This document shows positions 10,134 to 18,536 of a stretch of DNA of 64,000 nucleotides, piece by piece (the first letter of the stretch is position 1; each line of letters starts with the position of its first letter). The stretch covers positions 248,001 to 312,000 of the forward strand of contig JADJPK010000009.1 of NCBI GenBank assembly GCA_016713305.1, written 5' to 3'. This stretch comes from Betaproteobacteria bacterium. GTDB lineage: Bacteria > Pseudomonadota > Gammaproteobacteria > Burkholderiales > Ga0077523. A program made the translations under genes and the position numbers. The notes under the pieces are model-generated. The model searched no databases. It saw nothing but the letters and a program-made list of their open reading frames with translations, and was not told where the DNA came from.

Positions 10134-10914
10134 CGCGATGTTGCGGTGTCTTGCCGCCGTGGCCGCCGCCGCGCTTGCCCTGCCCGGCGCGGCGGCCGAA
10201 CAACCGTTTCCCTACCGCAAGGGACTGCCGAAGTCGGCGGTCCCCGAAGAGACTGCGCTTCCCACCGCGGATGCGGCGGCCGCCGCAAGCTTTGCGCGCT
10301 GGAACACCCAGTCCGGGCGTCCCCGGTTCGTCGTCTACTGGGAACGGGAACTCACGTCCGACATCGACCTGCCGGACGGCGACGCTCTCGACATCCACGA
10401 GCGCGACGTCGGCAAAGGCACCCTCACCACCCTGGTCGTGCGCAAACGAGACGCCCCGGTACCGACAATGCGGGCTCCGCGCATCCCCGAGCGCGAAGCC
10501 TGGCAGATCGAGACGTCCTTCACCGATGCCATGGCCCGCGCAGGAGCACGGCTCGTGGATCGCGCCACCGCCATCCGCCTCAGGAACCTGACCGACAAGG
10601 AGGCCCGGACCCAGGCCCTGGAGATGTCCGCTCTTTCGGAACACGCGGATGTCCTGTGCGAGCTGCTGCCGACGCACGACGCACGGGCGTTGATGGGCTT
10701 CGGCTTCCGGGTGTCCTGCAAGGATGTCCGCACCGGCGCGGTTCTGGCGTCCACGTACGCGACAGGCGGGACGGCCCGGCGCGAATCCGACCGGCCCACG
10801 GTGTCCGGATGGGTTCCGCCGGAACGCCCGGATACCGCGCACCGCAATCCTGTTCGGGTCGGCCGGCAACTTGCGCAGACCTTGATGGCGGAACTGGCGC
10901 AGCACCAGCCCTGA
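10120..10914 (+). CDS. Unknown periplasmic protein, last gene of the lpoB operon
   Basis: 264 residues. It begins 14 bases before the YcfL-like gene ends, with GGAGGTGCG just upstream of the ATG at 10120; a second in-frame ATG at 10138 is possible. A signal peptide is visible (AAVAAAALALPGAAA), without a lipobox cysteine. I do not recognise the family. The middle looks alpha/beta: RFVVYWERELTSDIDLPDG, then SFTDAMARAGARLVDRATAI, LSEHADVLCELLP and FGFRVSCKDVRTGAVLAS. The last resembles the C-terminal strands of LpoB/CsgG-like folds that report on a gene-product attribute. Two cysteines (in CELLP and SCKD) could form a disulfide. Its place at the end of a coupled lipoprotein operon suggests an envelope role. 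Confidence 0.7.
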   Translation: MERSDAMLRCLAAVAAAALALPGAAAEQPFPYRKGLPKSAVPEETALPTADAAAAASFARWNTQSGRPRFVVYWERELTSDIDLPDGDALDIHERDVGKGTLTTLVVRKRDAPVPTMRAPRIPEREAWQIETSFTDAMARAGARLVDRATAIRLRNLTDKEARTQALEMSALSEHADVLCELLPTHDARALMGFGFRVSCKDVRTGAVLASTYATGGTARRESDRPTVSGWVPPERPDTAHRNPVRVGRQLAQTLMAELAQHQP

Positions 10915-10921
10915 CGGCAAT

Positions 10922-10949
10922 GCGAAAGGGGACCGAGGTCCCCTTTCGC
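10922..10949 (+). terminator. Hairpin terminator after the lpoB operon
   Basis: A perfect inverted repeat, GCGAAAGGGGACC then GGTCCCCTTTCGC with two bases between, begins 8 bases after the stop of the last operon gene. It is followed by TTCACTT rather than a strong T tract. The opposing gene ends at 11057, so it may act in both directions. Confidence 0.7.
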
Positions 10950-11056
10950 TTCACTTCATGTGCCGGCAGATCAGCCCTCTCTCCGGACTCACTGCCGAAC
11001 TCGTCGAGGATTCCGGCGGCGATCCCGGCCCGCCGGGCCACCGCCGCCGGCCTGCC

Positions 11057-11701
11057 TCAGCGGTAACCCAGCGACACGATCTCACGCGTGGCCTTCTCGC
11101 CGAAGGAATTCCGGTACGAGAACTTCACCAGCACGAGCTTTCCGGAGGCCGTGACCGCCCACCACTCCGTCCCGCTTTCCTTGCCGGTGAAGGCGCCGCC
11201 CTTCGAATCGGTTCCCTTGATCCGGCCACTGAATCCGACACGCCACGCCTGGAACGGCCCGGGTGCCAGCTTGACCGTCTCGACAGCCTCCACCTCGCGA
11301 TCCTGGACGACGTCCGCCTTGAACGTCTCGCCCGTGACCGCAAATTCGCTGCGCCACTTGCGTCCCTTCGCGAGAGGAAGGAGGCCGCGTCCGACGCCGG
11401 GATCGAACGCGCACTGCTGTCCGTTGCTCAGACATGGTCCGCGCGTCCAACGCAATTCGTCGTTGAAGCCCGTGACTTCGTACGCACGGTCCGCCGTACG
11501 TTGGCTCAGAGCGAACCGCTGCCCGTCCGCCGCGGTCACCTCCTCGTCCAGTTGCAGCGTCTTGCCGTTCACGAACCACTTGAAGGAGGCGCGGTCGCCC
11601 GCCTCCCAGGGTGCGATGGCTTCCAGCGTATCGGCGGCGCCGCCGGTCAGTGGGGCGAAGGCCGAAACCAGTGCCATGCACAAGAGAAGATGCCGTTTCA
11701 T
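11057..11701 (-). CDS. Secreted protein of unknown function
   Basis: 214 residues from the ATG at 11701, preceded by GAGGAA. The signal peptide is clear (LLLCMALVSAFAPLTGGAA, cleavage near residue 24). The mature part is beta-rich and resembles a single lipocalin-like or calycin-like sheet: WEAGDRASFKWFVNG, KWRSEFAVTGETFKADVV, FQAWRVGFSGRIKG, GTEWWAVTASGKLVLVKFS. A cysteine pair lies in GPCLSNGQQC. No enzyme motif is seen. It is convergent with the lpoB operon and downstream of the LuxR-type gene, about 118 bp apart, so it could share that transcript. I cannot assign a function. Confidence 0.72.
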   Translation of the reverse strand: MKRHLLLCMALVSAFAPLTGGAADTLEAIAPWEAGDRASFKWFVNGKTLQLDEEVTAADGQRFALSQRTADRAYEVTGFNDELRWTRGPCLSNGQQCAFDPGVGRGLLPLAKGRKWRSEFAVTGETFKADVVQDREVEAVETVKLAPGPFQAWRVGFSGRIKGTDSKGGAFTGKESGTEWWAVTASGKLVLVKFSYRNSFGEKATREIVSLGYR

Positions 11702-11819
11702 TGTCGTGTTCCTCGTGGAAGTGCAGCGCCCCTCGGTCCTCGATCGGATGGAGACGCTGCGTGGGTCGAAGTGATGTTTCAGAAGTACTTCAGTGAAAGC
11801 GGTGCGTGCCCCGACGGTC

Positions 11820-12593
11820 TCACGGAGCCAGCGCACGCAGCAGCCCGACGAGCTGTGACTGGCGATGCGTGCCGGTCTTCTCGAGCACGCGCGACAACTG
11901 CGTCTTTACCGTGTTGTGCGATACGCCGCGCATCACGGCGTGGTCCCGCAGGGAGATCCCCCGCAGCAGAGCGAGCGCAAGATCGCATTCGGCCGCCGTC
12001 ACACCGAACAGTGCGGACAGAACGTCCCGGGAAGGTTCCGGCGGATCGTCCAGATCGTGGATCAGGAGGCACAGGGCACGCTCCGCCTGGACCGTGACGG
12101 TTCTTGCCTGGAACAGCCGTGGCAGACCGCGATGGGAACTCCTGAGTGCGCTGAACGACCATTTGTCGGTGCGTTCGCGCTCCCGCGACGCGGCGAGATC
12201 GCGCAAAGCCTCGAGTTGCCTCTGATCGCCCGCCGAGACCGCCCTCGCGCGCCCGGTGGCGTCGAGGCGTACCGGCTCTCCCCGATCCAGCATGGCCCGC
12301 GCCGTGCCATTGGCGGCCAGGACCGCGAACTCGTCCGAGAGGACGAGCACGCCGAGAGAAAGGGCGTTGGCGAGCAAGCCGAACACAGCGTCGGCGCATG
12401 CGCCACCGTCGCGGGCGATCGGCTTCGCCGGCCGGTCCGCCACAGGCACTGCCGGTCTCATGCCGTACCCGGCGATGCCGCGCCGTTCCCGGACCACGGC
12501 TTCCGCCGGCGCGTCACCGGTCCGGTCTGCCAACGGCCCGTTCCATCTGTTCACATCCTGCGGCGACGCCGCCCACTGCGATTGCGATGTCAT
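11820..12593 (-). CDS. LuxR-family transcriptional regulator with PAS-like sensor half
   Basis: 257 residues. The start at 12593 follows GAGGGGA. The C-terminal ~65 residues are a LuxR/GerE helix-turn-helix: LTAAE-type entry (FGVTAAECDLALALLRG), then LRDHAVMRGVSHNTVKTQLS and VLEKTGTHRQSQLVGLL. There is no receiver domain. Residues ~75-120 (LLANALSLGVLVLSDEFAVL followed by AANGTARAML) look like the start of a PAS-type sensor fold common in orphan LuxR proteins. It lies 78 bp downstream of the gene for a small secreted protein with duplicated Cys motifs and is likely co-transcribed with it. Target genes cannot be read from the sequence. Confidence 0.82.
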   Translation of the reverse strand: MTSQSQWAASPQDVNRWNGPLADRTGDAPAEAVVRERRGIAGYGMRPAVPVADRPAKPIARDGGACADAVFGLLANALSLGVLVLSDEFAVLAANGTARAMLDRGEPVRLDATGRARAVSAGDQRQLEALRDLAASRERERTDKWSFSALRSSHRGLPRLFQARTVTVQAERALCLLIHDLDDPPEPSRDVLSALFGVTAAECDLALALLRGISLRDHAVMRGVSHNTVKTQLSRVLEKTGTHRQSQLVGLLRALAP

Positions 12594-12670
12594 GGTGATT
12601 CCCCTCTGCTGCGAGTTGAACGCCGCGGCGTCCGGGGCACGCGTGAGAACGCGTGCCCCGAAATGCCGAC

Positions 12671-13042
12671 TCACTTGGATGACGGGGAAGCCACGTCCTT
12701 GGCGTCGGCCACCGGCGCTGGCGCCTCGGGCACGCGGGCAGTCGTGTCCGAAAGGCGCGACGAGCACTCGTCCCGGATCTCGCAGCGCACTTCCGCGGTG
12801 AATTCACGGAACCGGATGCTGGCGCGCGCCGGACGGACTTCCTCCGGCAGGACCCACGGAGTACTCGGAGACGAGCACTCGTCGCGGATGTCGCACACCG
12901 CGCTGCGTTCGAAGTCGCCGTCCCCGGCAACGGCCTGCACCGACGCCAGGCTGGCGGCAAGCGCAACCACTCCGGCGGCCAGCGCAATGCCGCCGCGCGA
13001 CGAAAGGACTCGAACGGCCTGTTTCCTGTTGGTCGTGTTCAT
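12671..13042 (-). CDS. Small secreted protein with duplicated CxIRDECSS motif
   Basis: 123 residues starting at 13042 behind a strong GGAGGAAG site. The signal peptide covers about residues 1-40 (IALAAGVVALAASLASVQAVAG). The mature protein is short and carries two copies of a nine-residue motif, CDIRDECSS at 50-58 and CEIRDECSS at 87-95, each preceded by a charged segment. The four cysteines are the only ones in the mature part, so two disulfides or a metal site are possible. The rest is rich in Pro, Ala and Ser, and the C-terminus is disordered. I know no family with this motif. It sits directly upstream of the LuxR-type gene, with a divergent hybrid kinase beyond it. Confidence 0.75.
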   Translation of the reverse strand: MNTTNRKQAVRVLSSRGGIALAAGVVALAASLASVQAVAGDGDFERSAVCDIRDECSSPSTPWVLPEEVRPARASIRFREFTAEVRCEIRDECSSRLSDTTARVPEAPAPVADAKDVASPSSK

Positions 13043-13503
13043 GACTTCCTCCAAGGGTGGATGAGGTTTCGCGACACCCGGCCGGCAATCGCCGTTGACA
13101 TCGCGAAACCATTGTTCTGGAGGCATTTGGGGAACTGAATGCGACGGACGTGGGAAACGCGCATGGCATTCGGGGGAAGCGGCATCCCCCGGATGGGGGG
13201 TGTGCAGCGGCACCGGCCGCGGGCAATCTGGGAATGGTCTGCAGCGCCCCACGCCTCTGGCTCGCACTGCGGCAAGGCCGGTTGCGCCGGAACGCCCGTG
13301 TCCGCGGGGAGTCCGGCAGTGTCACAAGCGTACGGAGGGCGTGAATTTGTACATTGCCATTGGCATTGCATCGCCTGTAACCTTTCCGGCAACAACTCGA
13401 ACAAACCGGACCGGCCGCGGCCCGCGGGGGAACTTCCCGACGATGTCATCCCTGAACGAAGACACGCGAACGGCCACACCCTTCCCTGACATCGACGGCC
13501 AGG
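13043..13503. other. 461-bp divergent intergenic region
   Basis: Separates the small secreted protein gene (minus) from the hybrid kinase gene (plus). A less GC-rich stretch at about 13345-13400 (GAATTTGTACATTGCCATTG) is the likeliest promoter zone, and it contains the short palindrome GCCATTGGC. No RNA gene or convincing small ORF is seen. Confidence 0.45.
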
Positions 13504-15297
13504 ATGCTGCTGCGCCTGCGTGCGGATCGCCTGGCCTTCGTGGTGAAACAGGCGAACCGGGCTCCCGTCTTCGCGCTGGTCACGTCGCTCTACATCGTCT
13601 ATCTCATGTGGGACTACCAGTCCCACTGGAAGCTCGTCGCGTGGTCGGGCGGGACGGTGGGATTGCTGCTCGCGCGATCCTTCGCGTGCAGGTTCTTTCT
13701 TCGACTGGACACGCCGGAGGCCGTACGGACATGGATCGGCGTCATGCTGGCGTTCGCCTTCCTGAACGGTGTCGTCGGCGGCAGCGCGGGATTCCTGTTC
13801 TTCGACGACGTTCCCGACAATCAGCGTGCGCAGCTCACGATGATTCTCGGGTGCTGGAGCGCGGCGGCCGTATCGACGGCGGGTTATCTGCCCGGCGTCT
13901 TCTATGCGTTCCAGGTTCCATTTCTCGCGCCGGTGACGCTGAGCTGGTTTCTGTCGGGCACGGACGAAGGCGTGCCGCTGGGTCTGCTGCTCGTGCTCTT
14001 CGGCGTGCTGGAGATGCTCTTCGCCCGCGACAACGGCCGCATGGCCGTGGAGTCCCTGCGGATCAAGTACGACAACATCTGGCTCATCGGCCAGCTGCGG
14101 CGCCGGCAGGCCGAGGCCACCCAGGCGCAGCAGGAGGCCGAGGCCGCGAACTCCGCGAAGTCGATGTTTCTCGCTGCCGCAAGCCATGATCTGCGCCAGC
14201 CCCTTCAGGCCCTTTCCTTGTTCAACGAGGTTCTGGAGGCCGAGGCGGCAAAGAACTCCGGCGCCGTTCCCAGGCTCGCCGATCTGGCCGCAAAGTTCGA
14301 ACGATCGCTCTCCGCACTGCGCGACATGTTCGAGAAGCTGCTCGACGTCTCCAAGCTCGATGCGGGGCAGGTGCCGCTCTCCATCGGTCCCTGCGCACTG
14401 CAGGATCTGCTCGATCACCTGGAGACGACGCTCGGTCCATCCGCCCGCGCAAAGCACCTCGATTTCATCGTCCATCCGTCTGCCGAGCGCGTCGAGTCGG
14501 ATCCCCATCAGCTCGCCCGCATCGTGTGCAATCTGGCCGAGAACGCGATCCGGTACACCGCAAGGGGAAGCGTCGCACTCAGAGTGATTCCACGGCGCCG
14601 GCATGTCGTCATCGAGGTGAGAGACACGGGCAGCGGCATTGCACCGGCCGAACGGCATCGGGTGTTCCGGGAGTTCTATCAGAGCAGGCGAAGCGAGGCC
14701 GAACAGCAGCAAGGCTGGGGGCTGGGCCTGCACATCGCGACGCTGCTCACGGCCATGCTCCACTGCCGGATCTCGCTGCATTCGGCCGTGGGCGAGGGGT
14801 CGGTCTTCCGGGTATTCGTGCCCAGAACCTGGCGCGACACGCTGGCGCGATCGCCGAACGATGTCCAGGTTTCCGCTCCGCCGATCGCCACCGAACAGCT
14901 TCGCGGCATGGCGGTCGCGATCGTCGACGACGACGAGAGCGTGCGCGCCGCGCTGTGCGCGCTGCTGGCCTCCTGGCAGTGCCGCACCTTCGACGGGCCG
15001 GATCCGGAAACGGCGCTCGCCGCACTCGAACGCGCCGGAACCGGCGCCGACGCCATCCTGTGCGACTACCGGCTGGGCCCCGATCTCACCGGACCCGATG
15101 CGCTCGTTGCGATGCTGCGGCGACATCCCGGCGCCGTCGCGCTGATCCTGACCGGCGACACGTCAGAGGCACGCCTTCACGATGCGCAGGCCAGCGGATA
15201 CGCGGTCCTTCACAAGCCGGTCACGGGCCGCGCACTGAGGGAGGCGCTGAGCGTCGCCCTGTCGCAGGCGCCTCCGAGACTCGACACCGCCGCCTGA
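13504..15297 (+). CDS. Membrane hybrid histidine kinase with C-terminal receiver
   Basis: 597 residues. Residues ~20-175 hold about six membrane helices (VFALVTSLYIVYLMW, GGTVGLLLARSF, WIGVMLAFAFLNGVVGG, LLLVLFGVLEMLF), forming a membrane sensor with no recognised ligand domain. A coiled linker (~190-220) leads to the HisKA domain with the H-box AAASHDLRQPLQ, His228. The ATPase domain follows: N-box NLAENAIRY, G1 DTGSGI, and G2 WGLGLH. Residues 468-585 form a receiver: acidic VDDDE, phospho-acceptor Asp521 in LCDYRLGPD, Thr551-type ILTGDT, and Lys571 in HKP. The HDLRQPLQAL form of the H-box is typical of kinases paired with LuxR-type regulators, which fits the neighbouring LuxR gene. The partner response regulator could also be the NarL-type gene at 21.6-22.3 kb. 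Confidence 0.9.
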   Translation: MLLRLRADRLAFVVKQANRAPVFALVTSLYIVYLMWDYQSHWKLVAWSGGTVGLLLARSFACRFFLRLDTPEAVRTWIGVMLAFAFLNGVVGGSAGFLFFDDVPDNQRAQLTMILGCWSAAAVSTAGYLPGVFYAFQVPFLAPVTLSWFLSGTDEGVPLGLLLVLFGVLEMLFARDNGRMAVESLRIKYDNIWLIGQLRRRQAEATQAQQEAEAANSAKSMFLAAASHDLRQPLQALSLFNEVLEAEAAKNSGAVPRLADLAAKFERSLSALRDMFEKLLDVSKLDAGQVPLSIGPCALQDLLDHLETTLGPSARAKHLDFIVHPSAERVESDPHQLARIVCNLAENAIRYTARGSVALRVIPRRRHVVIEVRDTGSGIAPAERHRVFREFYQSRRSEAEQQQGWGLGLHIATLLTAMLHCRISLHSAVGEGSVFRVFVPRTWRDTLARSPNDVQVSAPPIATEQLRGMAVAIVDDDESVRAALCALLASWQCRTFDGPDPETALAALERAGTGADAILCDYRLGPDLTGPDALVAMLRRHPGAVALILTGDTSEARLHDAQASGYAVLHKPVTGRALREALSVALSQAPPRLDTAA

Positions 15298-15338
15298 TCG
15301 CCTATCGATTCCGCAGCCACGCGCAAGGAGAACAAGAC

Positions 15339-16880
15339 ATGCACTGGCTCTCCGAAGGTGCCGAAGTCCTGATCGCCGAACTCGAAAGCGGTTCGCCCCC
15401 CCGGTTCGACGTGGTGGTGGTCGGGTCCGGATACGGCGGATCGGTGGCAGCGGCGCGGTTCGCGCAGGGGGGGTTGCGCGTGTGCGTGCTGGAGCGTGGA
15501 CGCGAATATCTCCCAGGAGAGTTTCCAGGCGACGTGGGCGTACTGCCTCGCCACGTGCGCATCTCCCGGCCCAAGAAGCGGAAGATCGTCGGCGATGCGG
15601 ATGCCCTGTTCGATCTGCGTGCGGGTGACGATGTGGCAGTCCTGGTCGGCAACGCGCTGGGCGGGACGTCGCAGATCAATGCCAATGTGGTCGAGGAACC
15701 CTGTACCGACATCTTCAAGAGCGACAAGTGGCCGGCAGCTTTCCGCGACAGGCCGGATGAGGTTCTAAAGGACGGCTTTTCCCGTGCCAAGGCGATGCTC
15801 GCGGCCCACCCAGTGCCGGCCGGTCGCACCTACCGGAAGCTCGCAGAGCTGGAGAAGTTCCACGGAGTGCTGAAGGACGCGAAGATCGCATCGGACTTCA
15901 AGCGGCCGAGTCTTGCGGTGCATTTCGAGGATGAGACCAACCCGCAGGGGGTCGCGCAGAAGGCCTGCAAGCACTGCGGTGACTGCATCACCGGCTGCAA
16001 TCACTGGGCCAAGAACACGCTCACGATGAACTACCTGCCGGAGGCACGCCGTCACGGAGCGCGGTTGTTCACCGGGGCGACGGTCCTGTACGTCAGCCAG
16101 CCGCAGGTGGACGGCGACGACTGGACCGTGGGCTTCCGCCAGACGTCGAACCTCAAGGACGGCGCACTGAACGTTCAGTACGGCCTCCGTGCCCGCATGG
16201 TGGTCCTCGCCGCCGGCACGCTCGGAAGCACGGAGATCCTGATGCGCTCCAGCGACAAGGACCTCGTTCAGCTTTCGACGGACAGGCTGGGCAAGCGCTT
16301 CAGCACCAACGGCGACACCATAGGCTTCGGCTACGACCAGGACGCCGAGGTCAACGCATTCGGCTGGGGAAGCGATCCGGCTCCGGACGAGAGCCAGCCC
16401 GTGGGACCGACCATCACGGGCATGATCGACCTGCGCGCGACGAAGTCCGGCTCGCCAAGAATCGTCATCGAGGACGGCGCCTTCCCAGGCGCGCTCAAGC
16501 AAGTGGCAGAGGAACTGCTGACGATGGCGGCGTTTCCTCACCAACTGGTCAGCCCGGCCTTGCGGGCGGATGTGCGGCGTCGCGACATCGATCCGCTCGC
16601 GGTCGACCCTGCGGCGATGAAGCGTACCCAGATCTACCTGGCCATGGGCGAGGACGACTCGCCAGGCGAGCTACGGCTGCCATTCAGGAACGCGTCCTGG
16701 ACGGACATGCCGGGCGAGAAGTCGACCGGACCCGACGCCCGGGACAACGCCGCAGAGCCGAGAGACAGGAAGGACGATTGGCCGGCGGAAGGACTGCTCC
16801 AGGTCTGCTGGCCCAAGACCCGGCGCGGCGAGGAACCTCGTGCCGGCGTGGCGTTCATGAAACGGCGGCTGACGTCTTGA
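15339..16880 (+). CDS. GMC-family (cholesterol-oxidase-like) FAD oxidoreductase, N-terminal intact part of a broken gene
   Basis: The start at 15339 has AAGGAG upstream. The Rossmann FAD motif is at residues 24-55 (VVVVGSGYGGSVAAARFAQ then VCVLERG), followed by GNALGGTSQINANV, as in GMC oxidoreductases that oxidise alcohols, including sterols. A four-cysteine cluster, Cys210-x2-Cys213-x2-Cys216-x3-Cys220 in CKHCGDCITGC, is followed by NHWAKNTLTMNYL. Similar clusters mark this subgroup and could bind an Fe-S centre (inference). VVLAAGTLGSTEIL near 288-301 is the second FAD-contact region. The open frame ends at 16880 only because of an indel near 16862; the C-terminal FAD segment continues in other frames. 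It lies 41 bp after the hybrid kinase and is probably in the same operon. Confidence 0.88.
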   Translation: MHWLSEGAEVLIAELESGSPPRFDVVVVGSGYGGSVAAARFAQGGLRVCVLERGREYLPGEFPGDVGVLPRHVRISRPKKRKIVGDADALFDLRAGDDVAVLVGNALGGTSQINANVVEEPCTDIFKSDKWPAAFRDRPDEVLKDGFSRAKAMLAAHPVPAGRTYRKLAELEKFHGVLKDAKIASDFKRPSLAVHFEDETNPQGVAQKACKHCGDCITGCNHWAKNTLTMNYLPEARRHGARLFTGATVLYVSQPQVDGDDWTVGFRQTSNLKDGALNVQYGLRARMVVLAAGTLGSTEILMRSSDKDLVQLSTDRLGKRFSTNGDTIGFGYDQDAEVNAFGWGSDPAPDESQPVGPTITGMIDLRATKSGSPRIVIEDGAFPGALKQVAEELLTMAAFPHQLVSPALRADVRRRDIDPLAVDPAAMKRTQIYLAMGEDDSPGELRLPFRNASWTDMPGEKSTGPDARDNAAEPRDRKDDWPAEGLLQVCWPKTRRGEEPRAGVAFMKRRLTS

Positions 16881-18357
16881 AACATGCCTCAAGACTGGGC
16901 GCGAGTTCCCGTCGAGAACCCGGTCTGGCAGCCACTGCCCAGGACAAGTTCTCCGAGATCCTGAGCGGTCCTCCCATCGAAGGGCCCCTCTTGACGGTCC
17001 ACCCGCTCGGCGGTTGCGCCATGGCGGACTCCGCCGAACGCAGGGGTCGTGAACGATGTTGGCCAGGTCTTCTCCGGGGTCACCGGCTCCGCGTGTCCAC
17101 GAAGGGCTGCTGGTTCTCGACGGTTCGATCGTCCCGACCGCCGCCGGGATCAATCCGCTGCTGACGATCACCGCGCTTGCCGAGAGGGCCTGCTCGAGAC
17201 AGCGGGTCTGGGCCGCCCGTTGGCAGAAACCGGGCGCTGTTGCCGGCCCCTCCGCCCACGTTGCCGCGCCGCCTGGGCCGCCGCCCTATTTCCGGCCGGG
17301 TGACGGCCGCGTAGAGCTGCGGTTCGAGGAGAAGATTCGTGGCCCCCTCAGCGGCCAGGCATACCGGTTCATCCGTGGCGAACGCTGGTGGGACGCTCCG
17401 CCGCCTGCAACCCGGGAGGAAACGCCCGAGGAAAGTCGCCTCAGGCAGCGCGAGGAAGCACCTCGGACATGGAGGCGCAGCAGGCGCTCTCAGGGGCGTG
17501 AGGCGGACTTCGAAATCGAAGCGACCTTGTGCTGGCAACACGACGATCTTCGGGCCCTGACTCAGTTGGCCACCAAGACCGTGCCGCTCACCGGGACGGT
17601 CCGGTTCTTCGTGTGAACGGGTTCGACCTGCGGCTCGTTCCGGAGTCCGCCCGGGGCCCGTTCCAGGTCCCCTTCTACGAGGCAGCGGTCGTCAAGGGCT
17701 CGCTGCGGCTGATGGAACGGGACCGACGCGCCGCCGCCACCGTGCCCGCCGTGATCCGCTGGCTGCGTTCGCGTGGCCAAGGGGAAATCGCTCAAAGCAC
17801 TGTTCGTGGATGCTCGCGCGAGGGCGAGGGAATGGGGAAGTGGCTGGGACGCTTGCAGGACATGATCCACGTCTGGGGGCACGCCGGCCGCCGCCGGACG
17901 CTGAAGTACGACATCGAATTCTTCGGCCCCGGACGGCGGATGCTATGCACTGAAGGGAACCAAGTGCATCCACTACGCCGGCACCAACCCCGTTCAGGTA
18001 CCCCTCGAATTCGCCGAACGCCGTTTCGACGAAGTGTGCATCCACAGCACCGAAGCTCCCATCGCATCTGGCCGTTTCTGGGCCGCAAACGCGAAAGGAA
18101 GTAGGACCCGGACATCGGGGACTACAACGACAACCTCTGGGTCTCCTCGGCGCCATGCCGGTCGTTCTCGTCCCCAGAAGAACGCCGTCGCTCCTGTGCG
18201 GGACGATGACCGCAAAGACCCCCATCGCGTCCGGCCTGCTCAAGGTGGACCTCGTCGACCTGGTCCGGGAACCGTCCACCTCAAATCACGCAGGCAGCCG
18301 GATGCCATCCACGGCTGGCTCGGGCTGGGCAGTGCGTGCCTGTACCTGGCCGCGTGA
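16862..18357 (+). pseudogene. C-terminal part of the GMC oxidoreductase plus linker domain, multiply frameshifted
   Basis: Continues the previous gene in at least three frames. AADVLKHASRLGA, FSEILSGPPIEGPLLTVHPL then GGCAMADS (about 16,865-17,040), GVVNDVGQVFSG (17,043-17,080) and VHEGLLVLDGSIVPTA then INPLLTITALAERAC (17,095-17,200) are the catalytic-His and FAD-contact blocks of GMC cholesterol-oxidase-like enzymes in correct order. Indels near 16862, 17043 and 17090 separate them. After that the text is beta-rich and hard to follow: VELRFEEKIRGPLSG, YDIEFFGP, KGTKCIHYAGTNPVQVPLEF, GDYNDNLWVSSA, TAKTPIASGLLKVDLVDLV and DAIHGWLGLG, again in shifting frames. This matches the domain that links GMC and hydrolase parts in fused relatives. 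The indels go in both directions, so read error and gene decay both remain possible. Confidence 0.65.
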
Positions 18358-18536
18358 TGCTGCAGGGTCACGTCTTCGCATTCCAGGGCGCCGACTACCC
18401 CGAGGACCATTGACAGGAAAACAGCGAGCGGCAGCCGCCGAATGCGGCACGACGGGAGCGCCACCGAAGACGGACGCACCGCGCATCACTGCCGATCTGG
18501 CCCGAGGAGGTTGCCGGACTGCGAGCATCACGGCGG

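Noticed and set aside
13095..14189. Alternative 364-codon frame overlapping the hybrid kinase start
   Set aside because: No domain and no ribosome site; the kinase frame starting at 13504 has membrane helices and H-box.
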